Source: Streptacidiphilus anmyonensis
Lineage (GTDB): Bacteria > Actinomycetota > Actinomycetes > Streptomycetales > Streptomycetaceae
Assembly (NCBI RefSeq): GCF_000787855.1
Contig: NZ_BBPQ01000009.1
Coordinates: 108,166 to 172,165 of the forward strand
DNA length: 64,000 nucleotides
Reading direction: 5' to 3'
Shown here: positions 55,791 through 64,000 of the stretch, in pieces
Position numbering within the stretch: the stretch's first letter is position 1
How the letters are laid out: every line of letters begins with the position of its first letter
The notes under the pieces: model-generated
What the model was told of the DNA's origin: nothing
What the model saw: only the letters and a program-made list of their open reading frames with translations
Database searches by the model: none
Made by a program: the position numbers and the translations under genes

Positions 55791-55831
55791 AGGTGTGGCC
55801 CCCGCAGGTTCCACCTGCGGGGGCCACACCT
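55791..55831 (-). terminator. Perfect 19-bp terminator hairpin after lepA
   Basis: Arms 55791-55809 and 55813-55831 are perfectly complementary around TCC (outer bases AGGTGTGGCC / GGCCACACCT). On the lepA strand it is followed by TTTGT. It lies 14 bases after the lepA stop and before the kinase gene. Confidence 0.92.
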
Positions 55832-55844
55832 GGTCGCGCTCGGG

Positions 55845-57719
55845 CTACTTCTTCTTCTCGGCGGCGGCAGCGTTGTCGTCGGTCGACAGCGCGGCGATGA
55901 AGGCCTCCTGCGGGACCTCCACGCGGCCGACCATCTTCATGCGCTTCTTGCCTTCCTTCTGCTTCTCCAGCAGCTTCCGCTTACGGGAGATGTCACCGCC
56001 GTAGCACTTGGCGAGGACGTCCTTGCGCATCGCGCGGACGGTCTCACGGGCGATGACGCGCGAGCCGATCGCGGCCTGGATCGGCACCTCGAACTGCTGG
56101 CGGGGGATCAGCTTCTGCAGCTTGCCGGCCATCATCACGCCGTAGCTGTAGGCCTTGTCGCGGTGGACGATCGCGGAGAAGGCGTCGACCTGCTCGCCCT
56201 GGAGCAGGATGTCCACGCGGACCAGGTTGGCGCTCTGCTCGCCGATGGGCTCGTAGTCGAGCGAGGCGTAGCCGCGGGTCTTGGACTTCAGCTGGTCGAA
56301 GAAGTCGAAGACGATCTCCGCGAGCGGCAGGTTGTAGCGGATCTCGACCCGGTCCTCGGAGAGGTAGTCCATGCCCTGGAGCGAGCCGCGGCGGGCCTGG
56401 CAGAGCTCCATGATCGCGCCGACGAACTCGTTCGGGGCCAGGATGGTGCCGCGCACGATCGGCTCGTAGACCTCGGAGATCTTGCCGGTCGGGAACTCGC
56501 TCGGGTTCGTGACCGTGTGCTCGGAGCCGTCCTCCATGATCACCCGGTAGACCACGTTCGGGGCGGTGGAGATCAGGTCGAGGTTGAACTCGCGCTCCAG
56601 CCGCTCCCGGATGATCTCCAGGTGCAGCAGACCGAGGAAGCCGCAGCGGTAGCCGAAGCCGAGCGCGACCGAGGTCTCCGGCTCGTAGACCAGCGCGGCG
56701 TCGTTCAGACGCAGCTTGTCGAGCGCGTCGCGCAGCAGCGGGTAGTCCGAGCCGTCCAGCGGGTAGAGGCCCGAGAAGACCATCGGCTTCGGGTCCTTGT
56801 AGCCGCCGAGCGCCTCGGTGGCGCCCTTGTGCATCGAGGTGATGGTGTCACCGACGCGGGACTGGCGGACGTCCTTCACACCGGTGATCAGGTAGCCCAC
56901 CTCGCCGACGCCGAGGCCCTGGGACGGCTTGGGCTCCGGCGAGATGACGCCGATCTCGAGCAGCTCGTGCGTGGCGCCGGTCGACATCATCGCGATGCGC
57001 TCGCGCTTGTTGAGCTGGCCGTCGATGACACGGACGTAGGTGACCACACCGCGGTAGGCGTCGTAGACCGAGTCGAAGATCATCGCGCGGGCCGGCGCGT
57101 CCTTGACCCCGACCGGGGCCGGGACGCGCTCGACGACCGCGTCCAGGATGTCCTCGACGCCGAGGCCGGTCTTCGCGCTGGCGCGCAGCACGTCGGTCGG
57201 GTCGCAGCCGATGATGTTGGCGATCTCTTCCGCGTACTTGTCCGGCTGGGCGGCCGGAAGGTCGATCTTGTTGAGCACCGGGATGATCGTGAGGTCGTTC
57301 TCCAGGGCCAGGTAGAGGTTGGCGAGGGTCTGCGCCTCGATGCCCTGGGCGGCGTCGACCACGAGGAGCGTGCCCTCGCAGGCGGCGAGCGAACGGGAGA
57401 CCTCGTAGGTGAAGTCGACGTGGCCCGGCGTGTCGATCATGTTCAGGATGTGCGTGGAGCCGGTCCCCGCACCGGTGCGCGGCACCCAGGGCAGACGCAC
57501 GGCCTGCGACTTGATGGTGATCCCGCGCTCGCGCTCGATGTCCATCCGGTCCAGGTACTGGGCACGCATCTGCCGGGGGTCGACCACGCCGGTGATCTGC
57601 AGCATCCGGTCGGCAAGGGTCGACTTGCCGTGGTCGATGTGGGCGATGATGCAGAAGTTGCGGATCAGCGCCGGGTCGGTGTTGCTGGGCTCCGGAACGT
57701 TGGACGGGATGGCGGACAC
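55845..57719 (-). CDS. lepA: Elongation factor 4 (LepA)
   Basis: 624 residues. G-domain motifs are [15 protein letters not shown], an effector region with [20 protein letters not shown] and NKIDLP, followed by the EF-G-like domains and the LepA-specific C-terminal domain ending in [16 protein letters not shown]. It back-translocates ribosomes and aids initiation or biogenesis. GTG 57719 is used and the family begins about 18 residues in. The gene is divergent from the ABM gene. rpsT on the other strand is a common neighbour. Confidence 0.97.
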   Translation of the reverse strand: MSAIPSNVPEPSNTDPALIRNFCIIAHIDHGKSTLADRMLQITGVVDPRQMRAQYLDRMDIERERGITIKSQAVRLPWVPRTGAGTGSTHILNMIDTPGHVDFTYEVSRSLAACEGTLLVVDAAQGIEAQTLANLYLALENDLTIIPVLNKIDLPAAQPDKYAEEIANIIGCDPTDVLRASAKTGLGVEDILDAVVERVPAPVGVKDAPARAMIFDSVYDAYRGVVTYVRVIDGQLNKRERIAMMSTGATHELLEIGVISPEPKPSQGLGVGEVGYLITGVKDVRQSRVGDTITSMHKGATEALGGYKDPKPMVFSGLYPLDGSDYPLLRDALDKLRLNDAALVYEPETSVALGFGYRCGFLGLLHLEIIRERLEREFNLDLISTAPNVVYRVIMEDGSEHTVTNPSEFPTGKISEVYEPIVRGTILAPNEFVGAIMELCQARRGSLQGMDYLSEDRVEIRYNLPLAEIVFDFFDQLKSKTRGYASLDYEPIGEQSANLVRVDILLQGEQVDAFSAIVHRDKAYSYGVMMAGKLQKLIPRQQFEVPIQAAIGSRVIARETVRAMRKDVLAKCYGGDISRKRKLLEKQKEGKKRMKMVGRVEVPQEAFIAALSTDDNAAAAEKKK

Positions 57720-57805
57720 TCAGGATCCAGTTCTTCTGATCGGCCGGGAGGAAGTTTTTCCCACCCATCGTCCCATGGCGCGGCGCTGGTGCAGAATCCT
57801 GGGCC

Positions 57806-58105
57806 ATGATCTTGGAGTCCGCGCTGCTCGACGTCAGACCCGGCCAGGAGGACGCCTTCCTCGCCGCGTTCGCCCAGGCCCGTCCCTTGATCGCCTGCCA
57901 GCGGGGATTCCTCTCGCTGGAGCTGCGCCGCTGCGTCGACGAGGGCCGCGGCTCGCGCTTCCTGCTGCTGGTCGGGTGGGAGACGCTCGCGGACCACACC
58001 GAGGGGTTCCGGAAGTCCGCGGAGTACGAGCGGTGGCGCCAGCTGCTGCACCACTTCTACGACCCTTTCCCGCTGGTCGAACACTTCGGCGAATCGGTGG
58101 TGTGA
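57806..58105 (+). CDS. ABM-domain protein (putative monooxygenase)
   Basis: 99 residues of the antibiotic biosynthesis monooxygenase fold, a ferredoxin-like dimer. LLDVRPGQEDAFLAAFAQARPLI, the CQRGFLSLELRRC strand and VGWETLADHTEGFRKS are typical. Members include heme-degrading and quinone-forming enzymes, but many have no known role. It stands between lepA and rpsT and may have its own promoter in the 86-bp gap. Confidence 0.82.
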   Translation: MILESALLDVRPGQEDAFLAAFAQARPLIACQRGFLSLELRRCVDEGRGSRFLLLVGWETLADHTEGFRKSAEYERWRQLLHHFYDPFPLVEHFGESVV

Positions 58106-58211
58106 ACCCGTCTGGTATCGTGGACCACCGTGTCTGTGCTGTGCCATGCCCTCTAACCTGGCCCGGCGCGGACGCAGTCCCAGAAGAATCAACTCAGACT
58201 GAGGCTCATTC

Positions 58212-58478
58212 GTGGCGAACATCAAGTCCCAGATCAAGCGCATCAAGACGAACGAGAAGGCTCGTCAGCGCAACAAGGCTGTCAAGTCCTCGCTGAAGAC
58301 CGCCATCCGCAAGACCCGTGAGGCTGTGGAGGCCGGCGACTTCGCGAAGGCCGACGAGCTGGCCCGTGCCGCGTCCCGTGAGCTGGACAAGGCCGTCAGC
58401 AAGGGCGTCATCCACAAGAACCAGGCCGCGAACAAGAAGTCCGCGCTGGCCACCAAGGTTGACGCGCTCAAGGCCTGA
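58212..58478 (+). CDS. rpsT: 30S ribosomal protein S20
   Basis: 88 residues, very basic. [26 protein letters not shown] is the conserved S20 opening, and the three-helix pattern ends in [16 protein letters not shown]. It binds 16S rRNA helices 9 and 44. GTG 58212 has GAGG eight bases upstream. The 106-bp 5' region may hold a promoter and autogenous control elements. Two hairpins follow the gene. Confidence 0.97.
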   Translation: MANIKSQIKRIKTNEKARQRNKAVKSSLKTAIRKTREAVEAGDFAKADELARAASRELDKAVSKGVIHKNQAANKKSALATKVDALKA

Positions 58479-58544
58479 ACCCCTTGATCGACGCTCGACC
58501 GGACGCGTTCCCTCTCAAACGCCCCGGACGAGCCGCACAACCCC

Positions 58545-58584
58545 GCAGCCCACGCGGCCTGCGTTCGCCACGCGGGTGGGCTGC
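58545..58584 (+). terminator. First hairpin after rpsT
   Basis: GCAGCCCACGCG and CGCGGGTGGGCTGC pair with a small bulge, 66 bases after the rpsT stop. It is probably part of a two-hairpin terminator with the next one. Confidence 0.6.
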
Positions 58585-58603
58585 ACATAGCTGAAGCTGA
58601 CGG

Positions 58604-58642
58604 AAAGGCTCCGCCATCCTCTCGGGGACGGCGGAGCCTTTT
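58604..58642 (+). terminator. Second hairpin after rpsT (rho-independent)
   Basis: AAAGGCTCCGCC (58604-58615) and GGCGGAGCCTTT (58630-58641) form a perfect 12-bp stem with a 14-base loop, and the T run TTTT follows. This is the best canonical terminator in the window. Confidence 0.92.
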
Positions 58643-58669
58643 CGTGCTCAGGGAAGTCGCACCTTCCGG

Positions 58670-58740
58670 GGCGCGGCGCCGTGCTGACGTGCGGCGCCGC
58701 CGCGTGGGCACGAGGAACGACCCTGTGCGGACGGCCGCCG
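58670..58740. repeat. Intergenic palindromic element, copy D (partial)
   Basis: GGGGCGCGGCGCC opens it, GCGGCGCC and GGCGCCGC form an 8-bp hairpin (58673-58680 with 58693-58700), and ACCCTGTGCGGACGGCC matches the inner motif of copies A-C. It lies between the rpsT terminator and the holA stop. Confidence 0.65.
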
Positions 58741-58778
58741 CGCGTCGGGGATCAGCTGCTCATCAGTGGCCTGTCGCG

Positions 58779-59759
58779 CTACCGCGCTCGCGCGGCCTGG
58801 GCGACGGCGACCACGCACTGTTCCAGTGCGTACGCCGGGTCGCCGCTGCCGCCCTTGACCGCCGCGTCCGCGTCCGCGATGGCCCGGAGCGCTGCCGCGA
58901 CCCCGTCGCCCGTCCAGCCCCGCATCTGCTGGCGCACGCGGTCGATCTTCCACGGCGGCATGCCGAGCTCGCGGGCGAGGTCCGCAGGCCGCAGGCCGCG
59001 GTCCGCGGTGGCGACGCGGCCGATCGCGCGGACGCCGGAGGCGAGCGCGAAGACGATGCCGGTGGGCTTCTCCCCCACGGCCAGGGCCCAGCGCAGCTGA
59101 CCCAGCGCGTCGGCGGTGCGGCCCGCCACGGCCAGGTCGGCGACCTGGAAGCCGGTCGACTCCGCCCGGCCGGTGTAGTAGCGGGCGACGACCGTCTCGT
59201 CGATCGTGCCCTCGGTGTCCGCGGCCAGCTGGCTCGCCGCGCTCGCGAGCTCGCGCAGGTCACCGCCCACGGCGTCCAGCAGGGCCCGGCAGGCGTCCTC
59301 GCTCGCCGAACGGCCCACGCCGCGGAACTCCGCGCGGACGAAGGCGAGCTTCTCGGTGGGCTTGGTCAGCTTCGGGCAGGCGACCTCGCGCGCGCCCGCC
59401 TTCTTGCCGGCCTCCAGCAGCGCCTTGCCCTTCACGCCGCCGGCGTGGACGAGCAGGAGCAGCACGTCCGGGGCCGGATCCTCGATGTACGCCTTGAGCT
59501 CCTTGACCACGTCCGCGCCGACGTCCTGCGCGGCGCGCACGACGATGACCTTCCGCTCGGAGAAGAGCGAAGGGCTCGTCAGTTCGCTCAGCATGCCGGG
59601 CTGCAGCGCGCCGGGCAGGAGATCGCGCACGTCGGAGTCGGGATCGTCCGCCCGCGCGGCGGCGACGGTCTGCGCCACGGCGCGGTCGAGCAGCAGCTCC
59701 TCCTGCCCGACGATCAGGGTCAGCGGGGAGAGCAGGTCTTCGGAGGGTTTCCTGGCCAT
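58779..59759 (-). CDS. holA: DNA polymerase III subunit delta (HolA)
   Basis: 326 residues. It opens clamp rings in the clamp loader. LTLIVGQEELLLDRAV opens the AAA+-like domain 1, and SLFSERKVIVVR is the next family block. LAVAGRTADALGQLRWAL and LGMPPWKIDRVRQQMRGW are the domain III landmarks. ATG 59759 fits. It is located opposite rpsT as in many bacteria. The stretch before it holds a small repeat array. Confidence 0.95.
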   Translation of the reverse strand: MARKPSEDLLSPLTLIVGQEELLLDRAVAQTVAAARADDPDSDVRDLLPGALQPGMLSELTSPSLFSERKVIVVRAAQDVGADVVKELKAYIEDPAPDVLLLLVHAGGVKGKALLEAGKKAGAREVACPKLTKPTEKLAFVRAEFRGVGRSASEDACRALLDAVGGDLRELASAASQLAADTEGTIDETVVARYYTGRAESTGFQVADLAVAGRTADALGQLRWALAVGEKPTGIVFALASGVRAIGRVATADRGLRPADLARELGMPPWKIDRVRQQMRGWTGDGVAAALRAIADADAAVKGGSGDPAYALEQCVVAVAQAARAR

Positions 59760-59809
59760 CGCGAACCACCCTATCCGTCGCCGCCGACAGCGGCGGACGG
59801 TCCGCCCGC

Positions 59810-59922
59810 GGTCAGGTCCAGCCGCGGTCAGGTCCGTCCGCCGTCACGTCCGCCCGCCTTCAGGTCCGTCCGCCGTCACGTCCGCCCGTCCAGCCGCCCG
59901 CAGTCCGGCAGCCGTCAGGTCC
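59810..59922. repeat. 16/32-bp minisatellite between holA and the permease gene
   Basis: GGTCAGGTCC recurs at 59810 and 59826 (period 16). A 29-bp segment starting TCAGGTCCGTCC is identical at 59828-59856 and 59860-59888 (period 32, twice 16). GTCAGGTCC occurs again at 59914-59922, over the permease stop. The array fills the 155-bp gap. Confidence 0.88.
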
Positions 59923-61147
59923 CGATGAGCCGCAGCCCGGCCCACAGGGCCAGCACCGTCGCGACCAGCGCGAGCGGCACGGTCAGCAACCCGAGCCGGG
60001 TGAACTCGCCCAGCTCCACCTCCGAGTCGTGCTCGCCCATGATGCGCCGCCACAGCAGCGTGGCGAGCGAGCCCGCGTACGTCAGGTTGGGGCCGATGTT
60101 CACGCCCAGAAGGACCGCGAGCACCGCGCCGGGACCGGCCGGGGCGGTGAGCGGGACCAGGACGAGCGTCGCGGGCAGGTTGTTGATGACGTTGGCGAGC
60201 ACGGCGGCGAGCACGGCGATGCCGAGCAGCGCGGGCAGCGAGGTCCCGCTCGGGACGAGGTGGGCGAGGGCCGTGGACATCCCGTTGTCGACCACGGCCC
60301 GCACGACGATGCCGAGGCCCAGCACGAACGCGAGGAACGGCAGGGCCGCGGAGCGGACGATCGCCCGCGGCGTGGTGTGGCGGCGTACCAGGGCGCGCAC
60401 CGCCATCACCGCGGCCCCGCCCGCCGCCGCCCAGACGGGGTTGATCCCCAGGGCGGAGGTGAGCACGAAGCCGGCCAGCGTGCAGGCGACGGTGACGAGC
60501 GCGAACAGCGGCAGCTCCGGCGCCGGTCCGGGGTCCGTCGTCGCCGCGCCCGCGTCGAGGTCGGCGGCGAAGAAGCGGCGCAGCACCACGTACTCCACCC
60601 CGACGGCCACCACCCACGGCAGTGCCATCAGCGCGGTGAAGCGGGTGAAGCTCAGCCCTGCCGCGGTGAAGGCGAGCAGGTTGGTCAGGTTGGAGACGGG
60701 CAGGAGCAGCGAGGCGGAGTTGGACAGGTGCGCGCAGGCGTAGACGTGCGGCTTGGGTCGGGCGCCGAGACGCGCGGTGGTGGCGAAGACGACCGGCGTG
60801 AGCAGGACGACCGTGGCGTCCAGGCTGAGCACGGCGGTGGTGACCGCGGCGACGGCGAAGACCTGGATCAGCAGCCGACGCGGGCGCCCCGCTGCGCTCC
60901 GGGCCATCCAGGCGCCGCATGCCTCGAAGAGTCCTTCGTCGGCGCACAGTTGCGCCAGCACGAGGACGGCGGCCAGGAAGCCGATGACCGGCCCGAGCCG
61001 TGACGCCTCGCCCATGGCGTGCGCGGGGGTCACCGCGCCGAACGCGACGAGCAGACCGGCGGCGGGCACCGCGGCGACGGCCTCCGGCCAGCCGAAGGGA
61101 CGCACGACGGCGCAGACGAGCACGACCGCGAGAAGCAGGATGGACAC
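59915..61147 (-). CDS. ArsB/SLC13-like permease
   Basis: 410 residues with about 11-12 membrane helices. LSLDATVVLLTPVVFATT and LSNSASLLLPVSNLTNLLAF in the first half, and VINNLPATLVLVPL with GVNIGPNLTYAGSLATLLW in the second, are the two inverted-repeat signature regions of the ArsB/NhaD/CitMHS transporter group. It may export arsenite or carry organic anions. No arsR or arsC is near, so arsenic resistance is not supported by context. GTG 61147 is used. A few codons upstream are open. Confidence 0.82.
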   Translation of the reverse strand: MSILLLAVVLVCAVVRPFGWPEAVAAVPAAGLLVAFGAVTPAHAMGEASRLGPVIGFLAAVLVLAQLCADEGLFEACGAWMARSAAGRPRRLLIQVFAVAAVTTAVLSLDATVVLLTPVVFATTARLGARPKPHVYACAHLSNSASLLLPVSNLTNLLAFTAAGLSFTRFTALMALPWVVAVGVEYVVLRRFFAADLDAGAATTDPGPAPELPLFALVTVACTLAGFVLTSALGINPVWAAAGGAAVMAVRALVRRHTTPRAIVRSAALPFLAFVLGLGIVVRAVVDNGMSTALAHLVPSGTSLPALLGIAVLAAVLANVINNLPATLVLVPLTAPAGPGAVLAVLLGVNIGPNLTYAGSLATLLWRRIMGEHDSEVELGEFTRLGLLTVPLALVATVLALWAGLRLIGT

Positions 61148-61279
61148 GGTCTCGGCTACGGGCGTGCTCAGTGCGGTGCTCCTCGCGTGCGCAGGGTCGG
61201 TGGCGGCGCCACCGACCCTAGTCCCGGCTCCTGCCTCTCCCGGATGCCGGGCCCACCGGATCGCGGGCCGGGCGCGGCA

Positions 61280-61543
61280 TCAGTAGTCCTCCAGCCAGCC
61301 GTCGAACTCGGCGACGAGGTCCTGGAGGTCGGCGACGGAGAGGGTGATCGGGAGGGGCGGGTCGAGGACGACGAGCCACTGGGCGTCTTCCGCGTCGTCC
61401 TCGCCGGCGAGGGTCTCGCGGTGGAGCTCGGGTTCGGGCAGGCCGGGGTGGGCGCTCGTGAGGCGGGATGCCAGCTCCTCGGCCGCGTCGCGGTCGGGCA
61501 GCACCAGCACGTAGTGGTCGATCTGGTCGCTCGTCGTGGTCAC
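61280..61543 (-). CDS. Small conserved acidic protein
   Basis: 87 residues, strongly acidic. DHYVLVLPDRDAAEELASRLTSAHPGLPEPELHRETLAGEDDAEDAQWLVVLDPPLPI suggests a small alpha/beta domain. The function is unknown. GTG 61543 overlaps the comEC stop (GTGA), so it is translated together with comEC. A much longer in-frame start within comEC is not supported. Confidence 0.75.
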   Translation of the reverse strand: MTTTSDQIDHYVLVLPDRDAAEELASRLTSAHPGLPEPELHRETLAGEDDAEDAQWLVVLDPPLPITLSVADLQDLVAEFDGWLEDY

Positions 61544-63996
61544 CTGGCCATTATCGGCTTCCCTCCGCGCACCGCCACGGCGAGTGCTCCGTCCAGGGTG
61601 AGGACCGCCAGGTCCCCCTGCTGGTCGGTGCGGAGGACCGTGGTGCCGAGGGAGCGGAGCAGGCGCAGGGTGGTGGGCGCCGGATGGCCGTAGCGGTTGC
61701 CCTGACCGACGGAGATCAGCGCGAGACGGGGGTGCAGGGCGGCGATCAGGGCGCGGTCCTGCTTCGCCGACCCGTGGTGCGCCACCTTGAGCACGTCCAC
61801 GCCCACCGGCACGCCCGCCGGGCCGGGGAACCCGGCGAGGGCGGTGAGCAGCCGCTGCTGGGCGGGCGGTTCCAGATCGCCGAGGAGGGCGAGGCGCAGC
61901 CCCGGGAGGGTGACCAGGAGTGCGACCGAGGCGTTGTTCGGCCCTGGCGGGACGTAGTCTCCAGAGGGGTCCGGCGGCCACAGCACCTCCCAGTGCAGGG
62001 CGCCGAGCGAGCGCTGCTCGCCGCGGACGGCGCGGATCAGCGGGACGCCGGCGTCGGCGGTCCAGCGGCGGACGCGGGCGTACTCGGCGGGCGGGTCGTC
62101 GACCGTCGTGGTCTCGACCGCGCCGACGCGGCGGCCTTGCAGGACGCCGGGCAGGCCCTCGACGTGGTCCGCGTGGTCGTGGGTGAGGATCACCAGCGGC
62201 AGGGTGGTGACGCCGAGGGCCCGCAGGCAGCCGTCGACGGCGTGCGGGTCGGGGCCGGCGTCCACGAGGATCGCGGTGTCGGGATCGCCGCCCGGCGACA
62301 GCACGAGCGCGTCGCCCTGACCCACGTCACAGGCGACCAGACGCCAGCCGGCGGGCGGCCAGCCCGTGGCGAGCCGGGTGAGCGGGGGCGGACGCAGCAG
62401 CACGAGCAGCAGGCAGAGCGTCAGGAAGGCGGCGACCAGCGGGCGGCGCAGCCAGGCCGCGGCGGCGACCAGGGCGCAGGTGACGGCGACGAGCAGGACC
62501 GCGCCGGGCCAGCCGGCGGGCCAGCCGATCTCCGCGCCGGGCAGCGCGGCGCCGAAGCGGGCCACCTGGATCAGTGCCCAGACCGGGACGGCGGCCGCGT
62601 GCGCGATCCACCGCGCGCCGGTCAGCCAGAGCGGCGCCACGGCGAGCGCGGCGAACCCGAGCACGGTCGCGGGCGCGACGCAGAGCTCCGCGAGGAGGTT
62701 GCACGGGACCGCGACGAGGGAGAGCCGTCCGGAGCGCAGCACCAGCAGCGGTCCGCACCAGGCCTGTGCCGCCGCGGCGGCGGCCACCGGCTCGGCGAGG
62801 CGGTCGGGCCAGCCGTGGGCGCGCAGCGCCTCGGACCAGCGCGGCCCGAGGGTGACGAGCCCGGCGGTGGCCAGTGCGGACAGGGCGAACCCGTAGGAGC
62901 GGGCGAGGGCCGGGTCGGCGAGGATCAGCACCAAGGTCGCTCCCGCGAGCGCCGGCAGCGGGCTGGCGCGACGGCCGGTGGCCAGCCCGAGCAGCATCAC
63001 CAGGCCGGTGGCGGCGGCCCGGAGCACGCTCGGCTCGGGGCGGCACAGCACCACGAAGGCGACGGTCAGCAGCGCGCCCGCGAGCGCGGAGCCGCGCAGC
63101 GGCAGCCCGAGGCGGGCGGCCAGGCCGCCGCGTTCCGGGGTGCGGGCCCGGGAGACGCGGCCGATCAGCAGCACCATCATGATCGACAGGTTCGATCCGC
63201 TGACCGCCGTGAGGTGCGTCAGGTCGGTGGCGACGAACGCCTCGTCGAGGTCCGGTGTCATCGCGCTGGTGTCCCCGTCGACCAGCCCCGGGAGCAGGGC
63301 CCGCTCGTCCTCGAGCAGCGGCGCGACCGCGCGGCGCAGCCCCGCGCGCAGCGCGCCCGCCGCACGCTGGACGACGTCGGGCGGCGCGAGCAGGCGCGGC
63401 TGATCCGTCGTCAGCAGGGTCGCGGCGACGTCCGGCGGTCCGTCCGGGGTGACGGGCCGGGCACGGACCACGGCGACCACCCGGGTCGACGGCAGCAGCC
63501 GCAGCCACTCCCCCGCCGCGGGGCCGCGCGCGACCACGCGGACGGGCGTGCTGGTCGCCGTCCCCGCCACGCCGTCGACGACGGCACGCAGCACGGTGTT
63601 CCCGTCCGTGCCGTGACGCTCCGGGTCGGTGAGGACCGTCAGCCGCACCTCGGCCGGGCGGCCGGTACGGGCCAGCTGCGGCACCGGGCCGCGGGTCAGG
63701 GCCACCCCGGCCAGGCCGGTGCTGAGCGCGGCCGCAGCGGCGCTCAGCAGCAGCGCGGCGAGAGCGCGCGGCCGCACCCGGCAGCGCAGCAGCCCGAACC
63801 CGAGCAGCCCGGCGACCCCGGCCGCACCGAACACCCACCCTGCGTGCGCGCCACGCAGCGGCAGGAGCGCGGCGCTGAGCCCCCACACCACCACCGCCGG
63901 CCCCACCAGCCGCCAGTCCAACGGCCGTTCCTCCGCCCCGCCCGGCGCGTCCGCAGGGCCAGGGCGACGGCGACGGCGACGGTCGAGCGACGGCAC
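61540..63996 (-). CDS. comEC: ComEC/Rec2 family DNA uptake membrane protein (start near edge)
   Basis: 818 residues. A DUF4131-like N-terminus and OB-like region are followed by the competence domain with many helices (LTAVSGSNLSIMMVLL is a hallmark), and a C-terminal metallo-beta-lactamase domain with VACDVGQGDALVL, LTHDHADHVEGLPG and KVAHHGSAKQD. In Gram-positive bacteria it forms the DNA channel, but natural competence is unproven in Streptomyces. GTG 63996 is four bases from the window end. A start further left cannot be excluded, and comEA would be expected there. It overlaps the next gene by four bases (GTGA). Confidence 0.92.
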   Translation of the reverse strand: MPSLDRRRRRRPGPADAPGGAEERPLDWRLVGPAVVVWGLSAALLPLRGAHAGWVFGAAGVAGLLGFGLLRCRVRPRALAALLLSAAAAALSTGLAGVALTRGPVPQLARTGRPAEVRLTVLTDPERHGTDGNTVLRAVVDGVAGTATSTPVRVVARGPAAGEWLRLLPSTRVVAVVRARPVTPDGPPDVAATLLTTDQPRLLAPPDVVQRAAGALRAGLRRAVAPLLEDERALLPGLVDGDTSAMTPDLDEAFVATDLTHLTAVSGSNLSIMMVLLIGRVSRARTPERGGLAARLGLPLRGSALAGALLTVAFVVLCRPEPSVLRAAATGLVMLLGLATGRRASPLPALAGATLVLILADPALARSYGFALSALATAGLVTLGPRWSEALRAHGWPDRLAEPVAAAAAAQAWCGPLLVLRSGRLSLVAVPCNLLAELCVAPATVLGFAALAVAPLWLTGARWIAHAAAVPVWALIQVARFGAALPGAEIGWPAGWPGAVLLVAVTCALVAAAAWLRRPLVAAFLTLCLLLVLLRPPPLTRLATGWPPAGWRLVACDVGQGDALVLSPGGDPDTAILVDAGPDPHAVDGCLRALGVTTLPLVILTHDHADHVEGLPGVLQGRRVGAVETTTVDDPPAEYARVRRWTADAGVPLIRAVRGEQRSLGALHWEVLWPPDPSGDYVPPGPNNASVALLVTLPGLRLALLGDLEPPAQQRLLTALAGFPGPAGVPVGVDVLKVAHHGSAKQDRALIAALHPRLALISVGQGNRYGHPAPTTLRLLRSLGTTVLRTDQQGDLAVLTLDGALAVAVRGGKPIMAR

Positions 63997-64000
63997 GGGC

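Noticed and set aside
59915..61147. Arsenic resistance operon
   Set aside because: Only the permease fold is present. No arsR, arsC or arsA is found, so the substrate is left open.
61540..64000. Evidence of natural competence
   Set aside because: A single comEC at the window edge does not show competence. Other com genes are not visible.

Overview
The window is high-GC (roughly 70-75 %) actinobacterial chromosome. Third codon positions are almost always G or C, and GTG starts are common. Mycothiol-dependent-type enzymes, a probable F420-dependent oxidoreductase and leaderless-looking promoters all point to the family Streptomycetaceae (Streptomyces, Kitasatospora or Streptacidiphilus). From memory, the order zur-uppS-recO-leuA ... 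era ... phoH-ybeY-CBS ... rnz-HIT-tricorn-rsmE-dnaJ2-hrcA ... hemW-fadD ... lepA-rpsT-holA-comEC follows a conserved chromosomal arm-to-core segment of Streptomyces. I see no phage, transposase, CRISPR array, tRNA or rRNA.

Layout. 0-5 kb: zinc regulator zur, convergent with uppS, recO, a zinc-ribbon/TerB-like gene and leuA. leuA is preceded by a leucine-rich leader peptide and a perfect 12-bp inverted repeat. 5-11.4 kb: an emfourin-like small protein, then a sugar locus (MFS transporter, alpha/beta hydrolase, GH3 glycosidase) divergent from a LacI regulator, with a 10-bp-arm palindrome between them. 11.4-17.8 kb: era, an Uma2-like nuclease, a two-helix membrane peptide, a cytidine-deaminase-fold protein without zinc ligands, a luciferase-like monooxygenase, a 770-bp gene-free block of degenerate repeats, an M20 amidohydrolase with an internal codon-usage break, and an XRE/MmyB-type regulator. 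17.8-22.2 kb: a TetR-SDR-MFS group, then an AraC/DUF2000 divergent pair. 22.2-33.3 kb (minus strand): phoH-ybeY-CBS/CorC-like, tricorn-HIT-rnz, and hrcA-dnaJ2-rsmE. A CIRCE-type operator lies before hrcA.

33.5-43.2 kb: htpX-pspAB (membrane stress), a second Uma2 protein, a mycothiol-type DinB protein, an ECF sigma factor with a SnoaL-like tail, DUF3097 (TOPRIM-like motifs), a membrane protein-histidine kinase-response regulator operon, a secreted pseudo-trypsin with FG-GAP repeats, and an F420/PPOX-type oxidoreductase. 43.2-46.4 kb: fadD-like acyl-CoA synthetase and hemW. 46.8-53.8 kb: a heterodimeric ABC exporter, a GNAT acetyltransferase, a secreted GH25 lysozyme, and an AraC/DinB pair. 53.7-64 kb: a membrane Ser/Thr kinase with an external peptidoglycan-binding-like domain, lepA, an ABM protein, rpsT, holA, an ArsB/SLC13-like permease, a small protein, and comEC at the right edge.

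How the genes work together. Much of the window is housekeeping for ribosomes, RNA and protein quality (era, ybeY, phoH, rnz, rsmE, lepA, rpsT, hrcA, dnaJ2, htpX, tricorn). It is interrupted by small regulator-plus-target cassettes (LacI, TetR, AraC x2, XRE, ECF, two-component) typical of accessory insertions. The most useful non-coding observations are the leuA leader, the CIRCE and htpX palindromes, the hemW start inside an inverted repeat, a dispersed intergenic palindromic element at four sites, short tandem duplications sitting on stop codons, and the degenerate ~160-bp repeat block. I did not find a clearly new multi-gene system. The strongest oddities are individual genes and regulatory structures.
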